A stretch of DNA of 64,000 nucleotides from assembly GCF_000227135.1 (NCBI RefSeq), contig NC_018245.1, forward strand, positions 1 through 64,000, read 5' to 3'. A program made the translations under genes and the position numbers. This stretch comes from Leishmania donovani. Its lineage: Eukaryota; Euglenozoa; Kinetoplastea; Trypanosomatida; Trypanosomatidae. How positions within the stretch are numbered: the stretch's first letter is position 1; every line of letters begins with the position of its first letter. Under the pieces are notes generated by a model. That model had not been told where the DNA came from and ran no database searches. It worked only from the letters and a program-made list of their open reading frames with translations. Below, piece by piece: positions 48,895 through 60,732 of the stretch.

Positions 48895-51012
48895 CTACGC
48901 GGCGCCGTAACTGATGAGCGAGGCAGTCTCCGTCGTATTCGGCGTGCTCTCCACGTAGTGCATCGGGGCCTCCTCCAAGCACGGGGCTAGGTTTGATATG
49001 TCGTCCACGTAGAAGCGATCAAGCTCGCCCTTGTCGAAGAGCTCCATCGACCTCTGCATAATGCGAAAGAGACGGTCAGGGAAGTGGTCTGTCAGCATTC
49101 TCGGCGACGCCAGCACCATCTGCACCGCCTTGAAGTCCTGCACGACGGGAATGTACACCTCCTCGCAACGCTGGCAGCCAGGCAAGCACCAGGTGTTGGT
49201 GCACACCTCGACAACCTTGACGTAGTGTATCATCAGACTACAGTTGTACAGCTTCTGAGTCTCATACGTCGGCACGAACGAGGTGCTCTGCAGGAATTCA
49301 CGGAGCGACGCGCTCTCCGCCGAGCGCCTCTGCTGAAAGTCAGCCGAAGTGGATGGGTGGAACGACTTCGCAATCGTGCTGGTGCGCAGGACATTCATGA
49401 AGATCATGTTCTTGTTCATAGCCGAGGCGGCCAGAACGTCGAAGATGGCCTCACGGAAGGAGTCAAAGGTGTGTTGCGCCAGACGCGGAATCATATCGTA
49501 GCCCATGCACGCTGCCGCCACAAAGCCCTTCTGGTACTCCATCAGCGACTTCGAAACGGTGCCGCCAGGCGGTGCATAGGCGAGACAGCGCAGGCGGTTC
49601 CGTAGCACCGTGTGATCAGACCAAAGGATCGCCGACAGAATGAGAGCAACTCCGGCACCGAGCGAGTGCCCCAGCACCACTACCTTTTTCCCAGCAAAGC
49701 TGCCGCGCAGAAGCTGCTGCAGAATACCGTGCTCGCAGAGATTGTCGAGCACGTAGTAGGCACACCGCACCATGCCACCGTGTGCATAGTATTCGCTGAT
49801 AGGCACGTCGGGCGGCGTGTCGCGCAGCGACAGTGTCACGGGCAGCGCGGCAAGGTCCGTGACACAGTCTTCGATTGACATGCTGCCACGGATTGCGATT
49901 ACGACGGCGTCGCTGCTGCGGTCGTAGGCGACATAGTGCACCGGCTTGAAGACCCTGTTTTCCCAGCTCGTGAGCAGCACATCGGCCTCGGGAATGAGAG
50001 TCTCGTGCAGGAGCGCAGCCACGTCGCAAAAGCAGCTCTGACCAATGTGCCGGCCAGGGTGGTGCCGGCAGCACATGCACGGGTCAAAACAGCAGAGTCG
50101 CGCAAGGCCTGAGCCGAAATGCTGGAACTCAAAGAGGAGCCATCCGTACGCCGCAATGAAGAACCGACTGTACTGCTGCAGCTCATGCGCCCAGGCGCGC
50201 TGTTCAGGTGTGAGGCGCTGCGCCGGCCTGGCCTGGCTCGACAGGCGCTCATGATACCCTTTCGGGTTGGGCCCGTAGTTGACCAGACGAGATAGCAATC
50301 GGCGAGAGCGGCTCTGATAGCCGTGCAAGAGGAGGATGCCCGCGGCAATGTCGCTGGGCACGATGTCGTACCCGCGAAACGCAATGGCGAAGACCTGTGC
50401 GAGGTGTATGTAGGCGTCCTCCGCCTGGTTCCACTTCCCGAAGCGGCAGCAGCAAATGCGGAACCGGTTCCACCACGCGTTGGTGTAGTCGCTGCTGCTT
50501 TGGTACACGCGTCGTCCGCTAGGATCGAATGCGACGATGAGCAAGGCAATGTAGAGCACACAGTTAATGAGATCAATCATGATGGCGCCACGCAGCATGT
50601 GCCGCGTCGACGCCCGGGTGCAGTAACTGGCCTCGCCGTCAATAATGGCGTGCTTGGCACCCAGGCAAGAAAGCAGAAAGATCCACGCTATGCAGGCGGT
50701 GTTGATGTACAGCAGCTTAGGCACCGCCTTCCGTTTGGAGATCTCAAAGACGCCACCGCGCAGACTGTAGACTGCGGTAAGCAAAAACGGAGCTGCGCCG
50801 ACAAGGTTCGCGAAGAAAAGTCCCATCATGGCACGCCCCCACGTGACACTGGCGCCATCGCAGTCGTCGAGGCAGTTGAGTCGAGCGGTGTTCACCCGGC
50901 ATGCGACGAGGGCGGCGCTGCCAGCGAGCAGCATGGCGTGCAAGACGCTTGAGAAGGCGAAGTCATCGGAGCCGACCCGCCACGCCCGCCCGAGCCACAC
51001 CAAGGACGGCAT
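48895..51012 (-). CDS. Class 3 lipase, diacylglycerol lipase (DAGL)-like, membrane
   Basis: A 705-residue protein. Four hydrophobic helices occupy about residues 18-180 (SSVLHAMLLAGSAALVAC; MGLFFANLVGAAPFLLTAVY; LLYINTACIAWIFLLSCLGA; IMIDLINCVLYIALLIVAF). The lipase-3 domain follows, with VVIAIRGSMSIEDCVTDLAA (about 367-386) and the nucleophile elbow VVLGHSLGAGVAL (Ser near 447). This four-helix plus lipase-3 layout is that of sn-1-specific DAG lipases, which release 2-monoacylglycerol and a fatty acid. A Cys-rich patch CCFDPCMCCRHHPG sits just before the catalytic part. Residues 640-705 form an acidic tail. The start is the ATG at 51012, just before the first helix. Family is secure; substrate is inferred. 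Confidence 0.88.
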   Translation of the reverse strand: MPSLVWLGRAWRVGSDDFAFSSVLHAMLLAGSAALVACRVNTARLNCLDDCDGASVTWGRAMMGLFFANLVGAAPFLLTAVYSLRGGVFEISKRKAVPKLLYINTACIAWIFLLSCLGAKHAIIDGEASYCTRASTRHMLRGAIMIDLINCVLYIALLIVAFDPSGRRVYQSSSDYTNAWWNRFRICCCRFGKWNQAEDAYIHLAQVFAIAFRGYDIVPSDIAAGILLLHGYQSRSRRLLSRLVNYGPNPKGYHERLSSQARPAQRLTPEQRAWAHELQQYSRFFIAAYGWLLFEFQHFGSGLARLCCFDPCMCCRHHPGRHIGQSCFCDVAALLHETLIPEADVLLTSWENRVFKPVHYVAYDRSSDAVVIAIRGSMSIEDCVTDLAALPVTLSLRDTPPDVPISEYYAHGGMVRCAYYVLDNLCEHGILQQLLRGSFAGKKVVVLGHSLGAGVALILSAILWSDHTVLRNRLRCLAYAPPGGTVSKSLMEYQKGFVAAACMGYDMIPRLAQHTFDSFREAIFDVLAASAMNKNMIFMNVLRTSTIAKSFHPSTSADFQQRRSAESASLREFLQSTSFVPTYETQKLYNCSLMIHYVKVVEVCTNTWCLPGCQRCEEVYIPVVQDFKAVQMVLASPRMLTDHFPDRLFRIMQRSMELFDKGELDRFYVDDISNLAPCLEEAPMHYVESTPNTTETASLISYGAA

Positions 51013-52248
51013 CGTTCACCTTGAATCAGCGACCCTCTCCTCTAATCAAGCACTCACAGACGCTGAAGGCAGAAGCAGTTCTGCACGGAGAGAGAGCCGC
51101 TTGCAGGCGTGTAGAAAACATCAGGAAGCGGTGCTGCGGCACGATGAGCTGCAACCTCCTTTGTGTGGAGATTCAGCTAACGTCGAAAACCAGGAAGACG
51201 AGGGGGGGGGGGCAGAGCAGCGAGAAATGAGGATGCAGGCATAAGCGCTCAGCCCTGTCAGGAAAGGGGAGCGGGTGCGGCAGGTGCCATTCACGTCTTT
51301 GAGATGTACGGAATCCACCGTTTGTGAAGACGGCCGGTACGGGACGGAGAGGACGCGGCCGACAAAGAGCAGCTAGCAGATCCAGGTTCACTTTCTCACC
51401 GCAGCACATGCAGTCCTCGCACGAGCAGCCGGGCGTCGCAGGCCAGCAGTGCATCTGGCGCGTGAGCTTACTACGGTGGGGACAGCCTCGCTCGCCGCAG
51501 TTCGTTTTCTGATTGATATGGAAAGGGCGTGGGGCTGCAGATATGATGTTCTTATCGTTTCTTGTCTTCACTTGGACCCATTGAGCTTGCGTGAAGGAAC
51601 AGTCGGGAAAAAAAAGAACTTTCCGTTAAAAAGAGGGAGAGAAAGCCGTAAAGTAAAATTAGATGGAAGGCGGGGTCTGTGGGCAGCCGCGCAAGTGGGC
51701 GCGAGAGGCGCGAGATGACAAGCACAGATGGCAAAGCAAGCCGTGAAGCCAAGGGGATAATAAAAGAGGGTGTGAGAAGAAAAAAGAGGTGGCGATGGTG
51801 CACCTCACGTACAGCAGTCGGAAGACACTGCGGTGGGGAGGGCAGCGCAAGAGAAAGTGCAGCTGTGCGCGTGTGCACTCGCTCGTTCGCAGGTTCTTGC
51901 ACACGCCCTGGCATGGCTCCTCTATACAACCCGCCACACTGCACGCTCTTTCATCTGCTTGCCACTCCATCGCGCAGCTTTCCGTTGTGCCTCGCCCCCT
52001 CCCCTTCCCCCAAAACACACACACGCACACACGCACGCAACAAGAAAGGTAAACCTTAACTGCCTGTTTCCTGTGTTATCCCTCCTTCACCGACTGCTGC
52101 TGCTTTGGGCTCTCTTCTCCCTCGTGCTCCTTTGCCCGCTGCGTTTCTGTGCGCATACTTCCCGCAAAAGAGGCGGTTGAAGGCTCTGACCCGGCCACCA
52201 CTTCCCTCACTGTCTACGGTGTTTCAAAAGCACTGCCCTCCCCTTCCC

Positions 52249-52298
52249 CACACATACACACACACACACACGCACATACATATATACGTGCACACACA
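52249..52298. repeat. Alternating purine-pyrimidine tract (CA/TA/CG), 50 bp
   Basis: Perfect alternation of pyrimidine and purine for 50 bases, mostly CA with a TA core. Z-DNA-capable. Confidence 0.8.
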
Positions 52299-54993
52299 GG
52301 TATACAGCAAGTACAGCTCTCACACACGCACGCTGACATAAACGAGGTCGCGTATATGCTCCAATGGAGTAGACGGAGAAGGAGAGGATGGGGACGGGAT
52401 GGGGTGGGTGGTATTGGTGACTTGCGCTTGGCGCGCTGTCACAGAGCGATACGCAACCCATCTACTTCGCCGTTGAATCTTTTTCCTCTCCTTTGTGCGC
52501 GCGCGCGCGTGTGTGTGCCCTCTACTTTGGCTTTCAACGTGTTTTGTTCGTTGCTCTCAGACGGCGGATACGACGTTCTGCGCATGCATGTGCATGTAAC
52601 CGCGACAGCACTGGCAGTGGAACACATTGCGCTTACAGAAGAGGAGACGAAAATCAGCAATCTTACGTGTGTTCCAGGGTGTACGAACGTCTGTGTACAG
52701 ATGCGCGCGCGTCTCCACCGCCGACGACAGCAAACTAAAGTCCGTGTCGGAAACATCAAAAGACAGAGAGAGGGGGATGAAAGAGAGGGCGAGGCCCGGT
52801 TGAGCAGTGCAAGAGGGCAACAAGAAAAAGAAGGAGTGGGGGGGGGGACACACACGCATACAGAAATAAAACCGAAGACAGTAACGACGGCCTATCCACC
52901 CACAGAGAGGGGGATGCACGCACGCGCACACGTGCACGCGCAGGCACGCGCGCACTGGTATCGAAGAAGTCCCGAGAGACAGAAAATCAGTGGGGGGGAG
53001 AGAAGGAGAGAAAAGTAAACCCAAGATGAACATGTTCATTCAAAAGACCCCCAACGCACACGCACAGACACAGAGGGGGGAGGGGGGAGACAAGAGGCGA
53101 GATGGCACCGCGAGGGAAGCAAATACCAAACTAAAACGAAAAAGAGCGGGCAGTAAGAAACGCATGGAGAGTAGAAAAAGAAAGAAACACTACAGCAAAA
53201 GGAAGGGAGAACAAGACAGAGAGAGCACGCCCAGCCCCAAACCATGCGAGAGAGAAGTAAGCAGCGCACGCGCTCGCACAGAGAAAACACGAAAACAAGG
53301 ATGAAGTACAGAGAGATATAGACGCAAGGTGGTAGAACACACAATAGGAAGCCATTGCGGTAATCCTTCAAGCGTGGTGGGGGCGTGACGGAATTTCGAG
53401 GCACTCAAGAGCGAGTGGAGTGCGACCACATGTAAGAAGAAGAGGAAAGTTCACGTACCAGCATGGGTGTCCAATTGAAAAGCAAGGCAATCAGCAGCTG
53501 ATGAAAAAAAGGGTAAGGCGGTAGATGGCCCACAGAACACATATGCAAAGGATTTTGATGCCTCCCTTTCGCCCTGATTCCAAGAGGGGCAGAGGGGAAG
53601 GGGTTTCTACTGCTCACACTTGCCCCCGCCCCCACAATCCGGTTCGCGGTGCCACACGCCATCTGGTACTCTTGCGCAAAGAAAAAAAAGACGAGAGATC
53701 AAGGTGAAAAGGAGAGAAGACCTGCGAGGCTGTCCAGGCGGATGCGTTGATACCGAGTGCACTCCCTACCCCCAAAAGTCAGCACAGGGATACATTCGCA
53801 ACGATGTATTGTGGTGAGGGAGGGGCGAAAACGAAAAAAAAGGACCGAGCTGTAAGGAAGGCGGATGCTTGTTTGAGGGCAATGAGTTCCCTCCTTCAAC
53901 CTTTCCCACACCGGTGAACCTCCAGGTAGCATCTTCTTTGTTGCCCTGGCCCCTGCACCACTGCCTGTGCGACGCACTGCCCAATAAAGGGCAACAATGA
54001 CGCGGAGAACGACCAAGTTCTGCCGTAGAAGGAAAACCTCAACGAAACAACGAGAGCAGAGAGCGCATCAAGCGTGAAACGCGTTTAGGCCATGGCAAGC
54101 GGGAAAAAGAGGAGGCAACGCCGACCACGCGAGAGAGAGAGAGCGACACGCGAGCAGCCGTGAAAAAGAGGAAGAGCGCGAGGCTGAGCCTCGTCTGCCG
54201 CAAGTAGATTCCGCTCTTCAGTCTGGGTATCTTTTTTTTCCCTTTACTGTCTCCTGCGAGTGCTGTCATGCAAGAAGTGAAATCCCCGGCCGAGCGTGCG
54301 ATGCAAGGGTTCGAGATGGTCTGGAGAAGGGGGACGGGGTCGCGCAGCAATAGAGAAGAAATGCAGTGAGTCAGACGAAGCTGACGAAAGCGGCGACGTA
54401 AAAGAACGAAAGACGGTAGCAAAGAAAAAATGTGAGAAACAAGAGCAGTAGCACAACAAAAAAAAATGACCCAGCACCGACAAAACAAAAGGAGGTCACC
54501 GGATGGTGCGAAATACGTGCGCAGCTTCCACAAGCACCTGCACAGAGAGAGAGAGAGACAGGCTAAAGGGCCGGATAGACAACGAAAGAAAAAAAAAGAG
54601 ATATGAGCATGTATCGTGATGAGCATAAAGGGAAGTGGCTGAGAAAGATCAGCGGTTCAGATCGCGAACTCTCCCTCTTTCGGTATCTGCCACAATCTTT
54701 CTAGCATCAGATGCGCATTTCGTTTTTCGTGAGACATCTGAACCTCCTCTTCAGCCCTACCTGTGTACGCCCACCTCTTTCTCTCTCCTTTTCTGTGCGT
54801 GCGAGAGTGCCTCGGCGCGCATAATGCCTTTCGATTTGCGTACGATTCTTCCCTGCTTACGGTGAGCACCTCGTTTATTAGTGAATTCCGCTGCACATGA
54901 TGATTTGCAGACTGGTTGCTGCAGCGTCTCCGGATAGGGTGTGCAAAATACAAGCTGGACTCGCGAATGGGCGGCACCCACATCTATGTGTGA

Positions 54994-55024
54994 GTGTACG
55001 CATATGTATATGCATATACATATG
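54994..55024. repeat. Alternating purine-pyrimidine tract, 31 bp
   Basis: Perfect alternation of purine and pyrimidine, mainly AT, GT and GC steps. Confidence 0.8.
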
Positions 55025-55079
55025 GTTATTTGTATTGATATATGTGTGTCAAACGCGTACGCACGTGCATCACAGTGTC

Positions 55080-55124
55080 CATATATACATGCACGCATAT
55101 ATACATATGTATGCATGTGTGTGT
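55080..55124. repeat. Alternating purine-pyrimidine tract, 45 bp
   Basis: Perfect alternation over 45 bases, with ATATAC, GCACGC and GTGTGT blocks. Fifty-five bases to the right of the 31-bp tract. Confidence 0.8.
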
Positions 55125-56859
55125 CTTTCGGGGGGCAGGCGGGGAGGGGGGTTCAAATCACACGCACGCAGGAGGGAAAGGGCAGAGACTCTCCATCCTT
55201 TTTCTTTTGCGTCAACGGTCACCGTCACATGCATCAGCACATGCACACACACGCACGCGCACGCGAAAAAAAAAAACAAATGGCAAACCAAACAAGCCGA
55301 AGAGCCAACGCTAACGATGACACGAACAAAAAGGGCAGAGGGTGAGACCCGTCATGCGAAGAAAAAGAAATAGGTGGTACGCCCGTCAAGCAAGCAACAG
55401 AAAAATATGCAAATCACACACTGAACCCCTACGTGTCCCCCGCCGCTCTGCGCCCTCGCCTCAAAGGGTCGCTTCTTTTCGCCCACCCGAGAGTGCGTGG
55501 TGATTAAGCGAGGAGGTGTTTAAAAGAACACGACAATAAATAAAGAAATAAATAGAAGGCATCGACGCACTGAGCGACGCACGCACACGCACACGCATGA
55601 GGAAAGAGTGCGTGAGGGGCACCCGGATTCGTGACGGGTGGAAGAGAATGCGAATTGATCACACACAACAGCAACGAAAAAAGTACGGCAGAGCGAATAA
55701 ACGGTGCAAACCGGAAACCAACAAAAAAAAAGACGCACCTCTCCGCAGCCCCGACAACCGTACATAATGACCATTTTCTTTCCCGTAGCCGTGCTGCGCC
55801 GTGCGGATCATGTCCGTCGGCTGCTGCTTCCTCCACAGAGCATGGAGGTGAAGGTTTGCTCTACGCTTTCTTTCCCTTCACATGGCAGACTAATTTGGCG
55901 ATTACAACGTCGACAAAAGAGGTGGGAGAGATTCAAAACGAAAAAAAAAAGAACGGGCAAAGGGGCGTGGAACAGGAGGAGCCGGTGACGTGCTCGCGGG
56001 GAAGCATACCAAAGAAGAACGGTACACTCGGAAAAAGAGTAGTACCGCGCGCCACCTTTCAATATGGTAAAGTTACGCACAGTATTTCTTCGGTTCTCCG
56101 TCTTTCTCAGATGCCGCCCTGCCGCGCGCTTAGCACGATCCACTACATTAAAATCATCCTCTGCTGCCCACTCTGCGCTATCACCTCTCTGTCTCCCTCC
56201 CACGCGCGCGAACGAGCTCTCCATGAGGTGCGCCGCCAATATGGAAAAACCGATGAGGAACAAAAAAAAGGAGCGAACAACCGCAAGCGTGCAAATGGAG
56301 TTCAAGTGCACGAGAAAAAGCTCTGCGACGAAACACATCAACCAAAATGGTCTATCTGGTAGCGACCACCCATCGGCAGCTGAGAATCTAGCTCAACCCG
56401 AAGCCGGAGAAAAAAAAACGATGAAAACGAATGTACACTGTCATAGTGCCCGAAAGCGGCAGAAACCAAGAAGAAGGGGGCACCCGTCATGCATCTACCC
56501 CTTCGCCCTGCACACCACCGCCACAAATCACGGTGACAGCCAGGCCAAATAATAGAAAGAAAGAGAGCACAAAAATAAACCATATGTGGAACATCACACA
56601 CACACATACACGAAGCCATCCAGAGGAACACGAGAGAAGACCGCTCTTCGGGACCTCAGTAGAAAAAAGTCAGAGGTGTCAGTGATAGAGAAGGACTGAA
56701 GTAAACGAGGGGATGATGAGCGGGAGACGAATCAACGAAGCTGAAAGAGGCCGATGGCTGATGGACAACAAGAGAGGGAGTCCGATACACAGCGCACAAA
56801 TGTTCTCTTTCGTGCATTCTCGCCGCGCCCATTCTCTGCCACAGAACGTGGGCCAACCT

Positions 56860-57350
56860 CCACTCTACTCCCGCCCACCCAGGGCTCGCCACAGGCCTCC
56901 ACCACCGCGTGTGGGGCGAAGCAGCGCTTCACACGCGCGCTACAAAAATGCCAACACAGTCATTTCAGAACGGCCTGCGCCTCAAACTCCGCCCACCGCC
57001 CCGCGCTGCGCAGGTCGCCTCACAGCCGCTTCCCTCACCAGTGGGCCGTGTGAGGGCCCGGGGCGAGACAGTCGTTCAAGTGCCGTGGGCACCCTGCCCA
57101 TCACGTGGATGGGCACAGACCTGTTCACAGTCGCAGGTCGCCCCGACGCCACGCCGTCCAGGGCACGGCCGCCCACATCAGCAGGGATGCATCGCACTCG
57201 CCTCCCCCCCCCTACGTCGTAGGCACCTGACCCGGTCACCACCTCAAGTGGTTCGGCATTTGGCAGGGATATAGGAGGGCTGCTTTGGCCTCCTCCACCC
57301 ACACAGAGGGTGCGGGCCGCTGGGCCCTGAGATGCCACGCGCGGAGGTGT
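56860..57350 (+). mobile_element. Candidate SIDER-type degenerate retroposon remnant
   Basis: A GC-rich block inside A-rich, low-complexity DNA. At 57234-57262 it has CCCGGTCACCACCTCAAGTG then GTTCGGC, close to my memory of the conserved 5' signature (Pr77/79-bp hallmark) of L1Tc/ingi elements, which contains GCCGGCCACCTCAACGTGGTGCC. A second, weaker hallmark-like piece (CCCATCACGTGGATGGG) is at about 57097-57113, and SIDER2 elements are reported to carry two such signatures. Position in a probable 3' UTR also fits. Limits are approximate and the comparison is from memory. Confidence 0.4.
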
Positions 57351-59970
57351 GTCTCCCCCGTCATACGTGAACACAAACGGCAGGAATGGAGGGAATCAAA
57401 CGTGCGAAGAAGCAAGAGGCGGGTGGGGATGGTGGCGGTAGAGGACGTTGGAAGAAGATGAGCACAGACACAGAGAAAAAAAAAGAATAGGGTGAGCAGA
57501 AGACAGAAGGACAGGGAGCAGAGCGAAGCGAAAGGAACAATGAGAAGAAGAGAGATACAAGAAGAGCAGTCGCTCGCCACTGCGTGCTATTGTGTGTGTG
57601 TGAGAGAGGGAGGAAGGGGGCGGGATGGCTGGCGAGAAGTTTGTGTGTAGGTCAGCATGCTTTAGCTCTGGCTGGCGAGTATACATGCACTTTTCTTTCG
57701 TTCTGCGTGCTCTTGATACATTCTGCCTTTCGCTTCGTCCACCTCATGCCTTTTCTGTGTGTGAGTGCGTGTACGCCTCCCCGTTCGACTTTTTTTTTGC
57801 CTCCCCTCCCCTCCTCCCCTCGTACTTCCGTTTTTTTTTTTTCGTTGTGTACAGTCGCTTCTTCCCGTCTGCTGGGCGGCGCTTAGGAGGCGTCAGGATG
57901 AGGTGCGGGGATGGGGTCTGCATATTGAAAGGTAGAGGGCTCTGTTCGTGGGCCACAGCGGTGACACCGGACGCCAAAGATTCGAGGGGTTGCGAACTGA
58001 GACCGGGAAGGTGAATGCACGTCGAAGGGCAAGGTCAAGAGGAGGAAGGGGAGACGAATGGAGGCCGGAAGGACGAAAATGAAAAAGAAGACGGCTGGCC
58101 GATGAAGGCGCAGGAAGGCGCGCAGCAAAGAACGGAAGAGAGGACGAGAAGAGGAAAGCTGCGACGAAAACCACGTGCAACGTAACGGACGGGCGAAAAA
58201 AAAGGTTCAGGAGTTCGGCGCAGATGATGGTTGCGGTGGAAACGTGCGCGAGATGAGGCGGAAAAGACGGCAGGTATGCCCAACCCGAGCAGAAACGAAG
58301 TGGAGGGGAAGCCGCTAAGTGTGCGGACGGCTAGCACGCACAACCCGGAAAAATGATGAGCCTTGCATGGTGGTAGATACGAAACGAGAAGAACTGACAT
58401 GCGCAGACACCAGAGCACCTATACACACGATCGTACCCCTGTCAATCCTTCACGGATGACAGTCGCGTGCAAAAGGTCGCTCTCCTTCTGTTGTTGTCCC
58501 CTGCAGCAGCTTGCACATGCGCCGCGCCGCCGTTGGTTCTCGCGTCCCTCCCACTCCTGTGCACTTCACAGTGCAGGTCTCCACAGCCACAGACGCTAGA
58601 GGTGTGTTGCTGTGTGCGTACCCGCGGTGAAAGAACGGGGCGTAGTCCAACAAACTCGCGTCACCACCCCTCTTTCTTGCGCTCGCAACTGCCTCTACAA
58701 AAAGGTCGTCATGAGGCGCGCAAAGGCAAAATGGGGAGACGGGGGGGAGGCGGAAAAGAAATGGCTGCAGGAAGCGGGGAGGGTGTGCGGCCACTGGCGA
58801 TGTCGGCGATGAGGGCTCATCTGCGGGTCATCGAGGGCAAAAGCCAGGGAAGAAGGACATTCGGTACAATGGCAATGGCCACCGCCCCGGTGATACAACA
58901 ATGAGCAAAAAAAAATCGAAAACGCTCAAACAAGCAAACAACGACGACCACAAACACATAGGTATGAATATTACTGAAGACGTTGAAACAAATGTATAGA
59001 TCAAGCGATGGAGGGGCAGTGAGGGGAGGGTGCGGGGCCGCGGGTGTCACCCAGGATGGAGAATGGAACAAGCAAAAGCATAACTGTAGACGCGCAGCTC
59101 GCGCTTCGCAACAGTCCCTCGCACGCTCCGTCCATGAGGCTCAAATGCACAGCAATCGTCACCCCCTCCCTCCACACACACAGAGAAAGAAAGGCCCACG
59201 GGTCCACAGGCGCACAACGACCGAACACAAACATACAAGGCCTCTCTTCTAGTGTGTCTTGATGACACTCATGGGGAGGGCCACCCAGCCGCAAAGAATG
59301 GAAAAGCGAGAAAGCCTGCAGAAGGTGCGAGGGGCAGGTAGGCAAGCAGGCAGACAACATTCGCACAAGCGAACGCGCGAATTACACAGGGCTGCGGTGC
59401 ACTCGATGCACGAATGCGGTCGTCTTGGGGTGGGTGAGTAGGCGTGTGTGTGTGTGAGAGAGTGTGTATGCCCTGCAGTTTGTACACCGCGATTATGCCC
59501 ATATGCGCGACGCAACCTTGAGCCACAGCAATCCTCACGCCTTTATTTCCTGTGTCTGTGTATTTGTGTGTATGTGTGTATGTGTGGCTGCACACTGATG
59601 CAGGTGTGCGGGGACGCACTTCTGTGCGCTCGAGTGCATCTGCTGAACGACAAAACATCAAACCTAAAGAGAGCAGACGGGGGAAAGCGGGGGTCATGCG
59701 TGTAATGCAGGGCCTACAGAGAATCCGGGTCACATTGGTTGAGGCCAGCAAATACAAGGCAAACAAGCAAAGCCATCACTTACCCCTCCGAACTCAGCGA
59801 TTCATTGTCACCTCTTCGAACGTCTCGCTGGACCTCTCCCACCTGACCTCGCGTTTGCTATCAATCCCTAGGGAAAGAGGACGCCCACACTGAAGCAAAA
59901 AAAAACGCCAGAGATGGTCTAAGGAAGAGGAAGGCAGGGCGAGGAAGAAACTGAGTCACGCATGAATTCG

Positions 59971-60732
59971 TTACACATACGTCTTCTCACCCAACAGCGA
60001 GTACGGGTTGTGACAGAAGCGCGAGCTGTAGCTCACGTCACTGCTGCTGCGCGGCAGGGATGAGTCCGAGGAGTCGCAGCCGATCGGCCGGGGGACCGCC
60101 GCCGGGGAAGCACGAGAGGGCATCACTGCCGCCACGTCCCACTGCAGCCCACCGCAGGACCGACTTGGTGTGTTGGTCACAGACTCCTCGGAGGAGGAGA
60201 TGAACTGGAGCACCTGGGATGGGCTGAACGACTCCAGCGACATCTTTCGTGTCGCATTCATCATGTCTGCAGCATTAAGCGGAGCGACGGGTATGCGAGA
60301 GGAGCGCGCAGAAGCGTTCGTCGGACTGTTGGTAGCAAATTCGGTGGGGATGCTGTGGGACCGAGAAGCGTTCATACGGTGCCTCTTTGACTTGACGGCG
60401 TCGTTGATCAGCTTCCCCATTAGCGGGATGCCACGGCACTGGTGGAAGGCACAGGTGTTGTGCACCGCGAGCAGTGCAGCCTCTGCAGCGCCTTGCTCGG
60501 CAAAGGTGATGAAGACGATGCGGCGGCGCTCCGTTGCGTCGATCAGCGGGGCTGTGTCATTGTGCATCGTCACCTTCCTCACAGAACCGTAGGGACTCAC
60601 AAGACGGACGAGATCCTCCTCGGCGACCTCCAGCGGCACGTTGCGCAGGAACAGCTTGTTCATCTTCAGCCGCTCCTGCCCAGCTGGTGTGTCGTCGTGC
60701 TGCTGCTTCGCCCACTGCACAGACACCGTCTT
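59971..60732 (-). CDS. Two-RRM protein, downstream copy A, 5' end lost in gap
   Basis: The 3' part of a gene running into the N gap. It encodes the end of RRM1 (KTVSVQWAKQQHDD), a full RRM2 (NKLFLRNVPLEVAEEDLVRL, then RRIVFITFAEQGAAEAAL, ending GIPLMGKL) and a tail of about 145 residues starting INDAVKSKRHRMNASRSH. The tail is rich in Ser, Asn and Pro and ends at a TAA at 59971. RRM1 must lie in or beyond the gap. The 324 bases next to the gap equal 61068-61391 of copy B, but the tails are unrelated. Tandem-RRM proteins in trypanosomatids bind mRNA 3' UTRs and control stability or translation. Confidence 0.8.
   Translation of the reverse strand, partial: KTVSVQWAKQQHDDTPAGQERLKMNKLFLRNVPLEVAEEDLVRLVSPYGSVRKVTMHNDTAPLIDATERRRIVFITFAEQGAAEAALLAVHNTCAFHQCRGIPLMGKLINDAVKSKRHRMNASRSHSIPTEFATNSPTNASARSSRIPVAPLNAADMMNATRKMSLESFSPSQVLQFISSSEESVTNTPSRSCGGLQWDVAAVMPSRASPAAVPRPIGCDSSDSSLPRSSSDVSYSSRFCHNPYSLLGEKTYV
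60409..60732. repeat. 324-bp repeat shared by RRM copies, left
   Basis: Matches 61068-61391 at an offset of 659 with no mismatch seen. It codes for the end of RRM1 and all of RRM2. Confidence 0.9.

Larger units (their letters stand above)
51013..59970. other. Nine-kilobase stretch without a credible gene
   Basis: No frame here shows domains or Leishmania-like coding character; the longest (52149-53018, plus; 55631-56362, plus; 54039-54626, minus) are low-complexity. It holds dense A, G and GA runs, CA/TG repeats, three alternating purine-pyrimidine tracts and a GC-rich block at about 56.9-57.35 kb. Since the next gene upstream is also on the minus strand, the simplest reading is a very long 3' UTR of the RRM gene plus the short 5' UTR of the lipase. 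Genes of non-coding RNA cannot be excluded. Confidence 0.55.

Noticed and set aside
52149..53018. 289-codon plus-strand open frame in the gene desert
   Set aside because: Low-complexity, runs through CA repeats and GA tracts, no domain or coding pattern.
54300..54325. GGGTTCGAGAT, similar to a tRNA B-box
   Set aside because: No A-box and no acceptor-stem pairing could be found around it.
54039..54626. 195-codon minus-strand open frame in the gene desert
   Set aside because: Phe/Leu/Ser/Cys-rich as expected from pyrimidine tracts; seeming membrane helices are an artefact of T-rich DNA.
55631..56362. 243-codon plus-strand open frame in the gene desert
   Set aside because: Lys/Asn/Arg-rich translation of A-rich sequence, opposite to the transcription direction, no recognisable domain.
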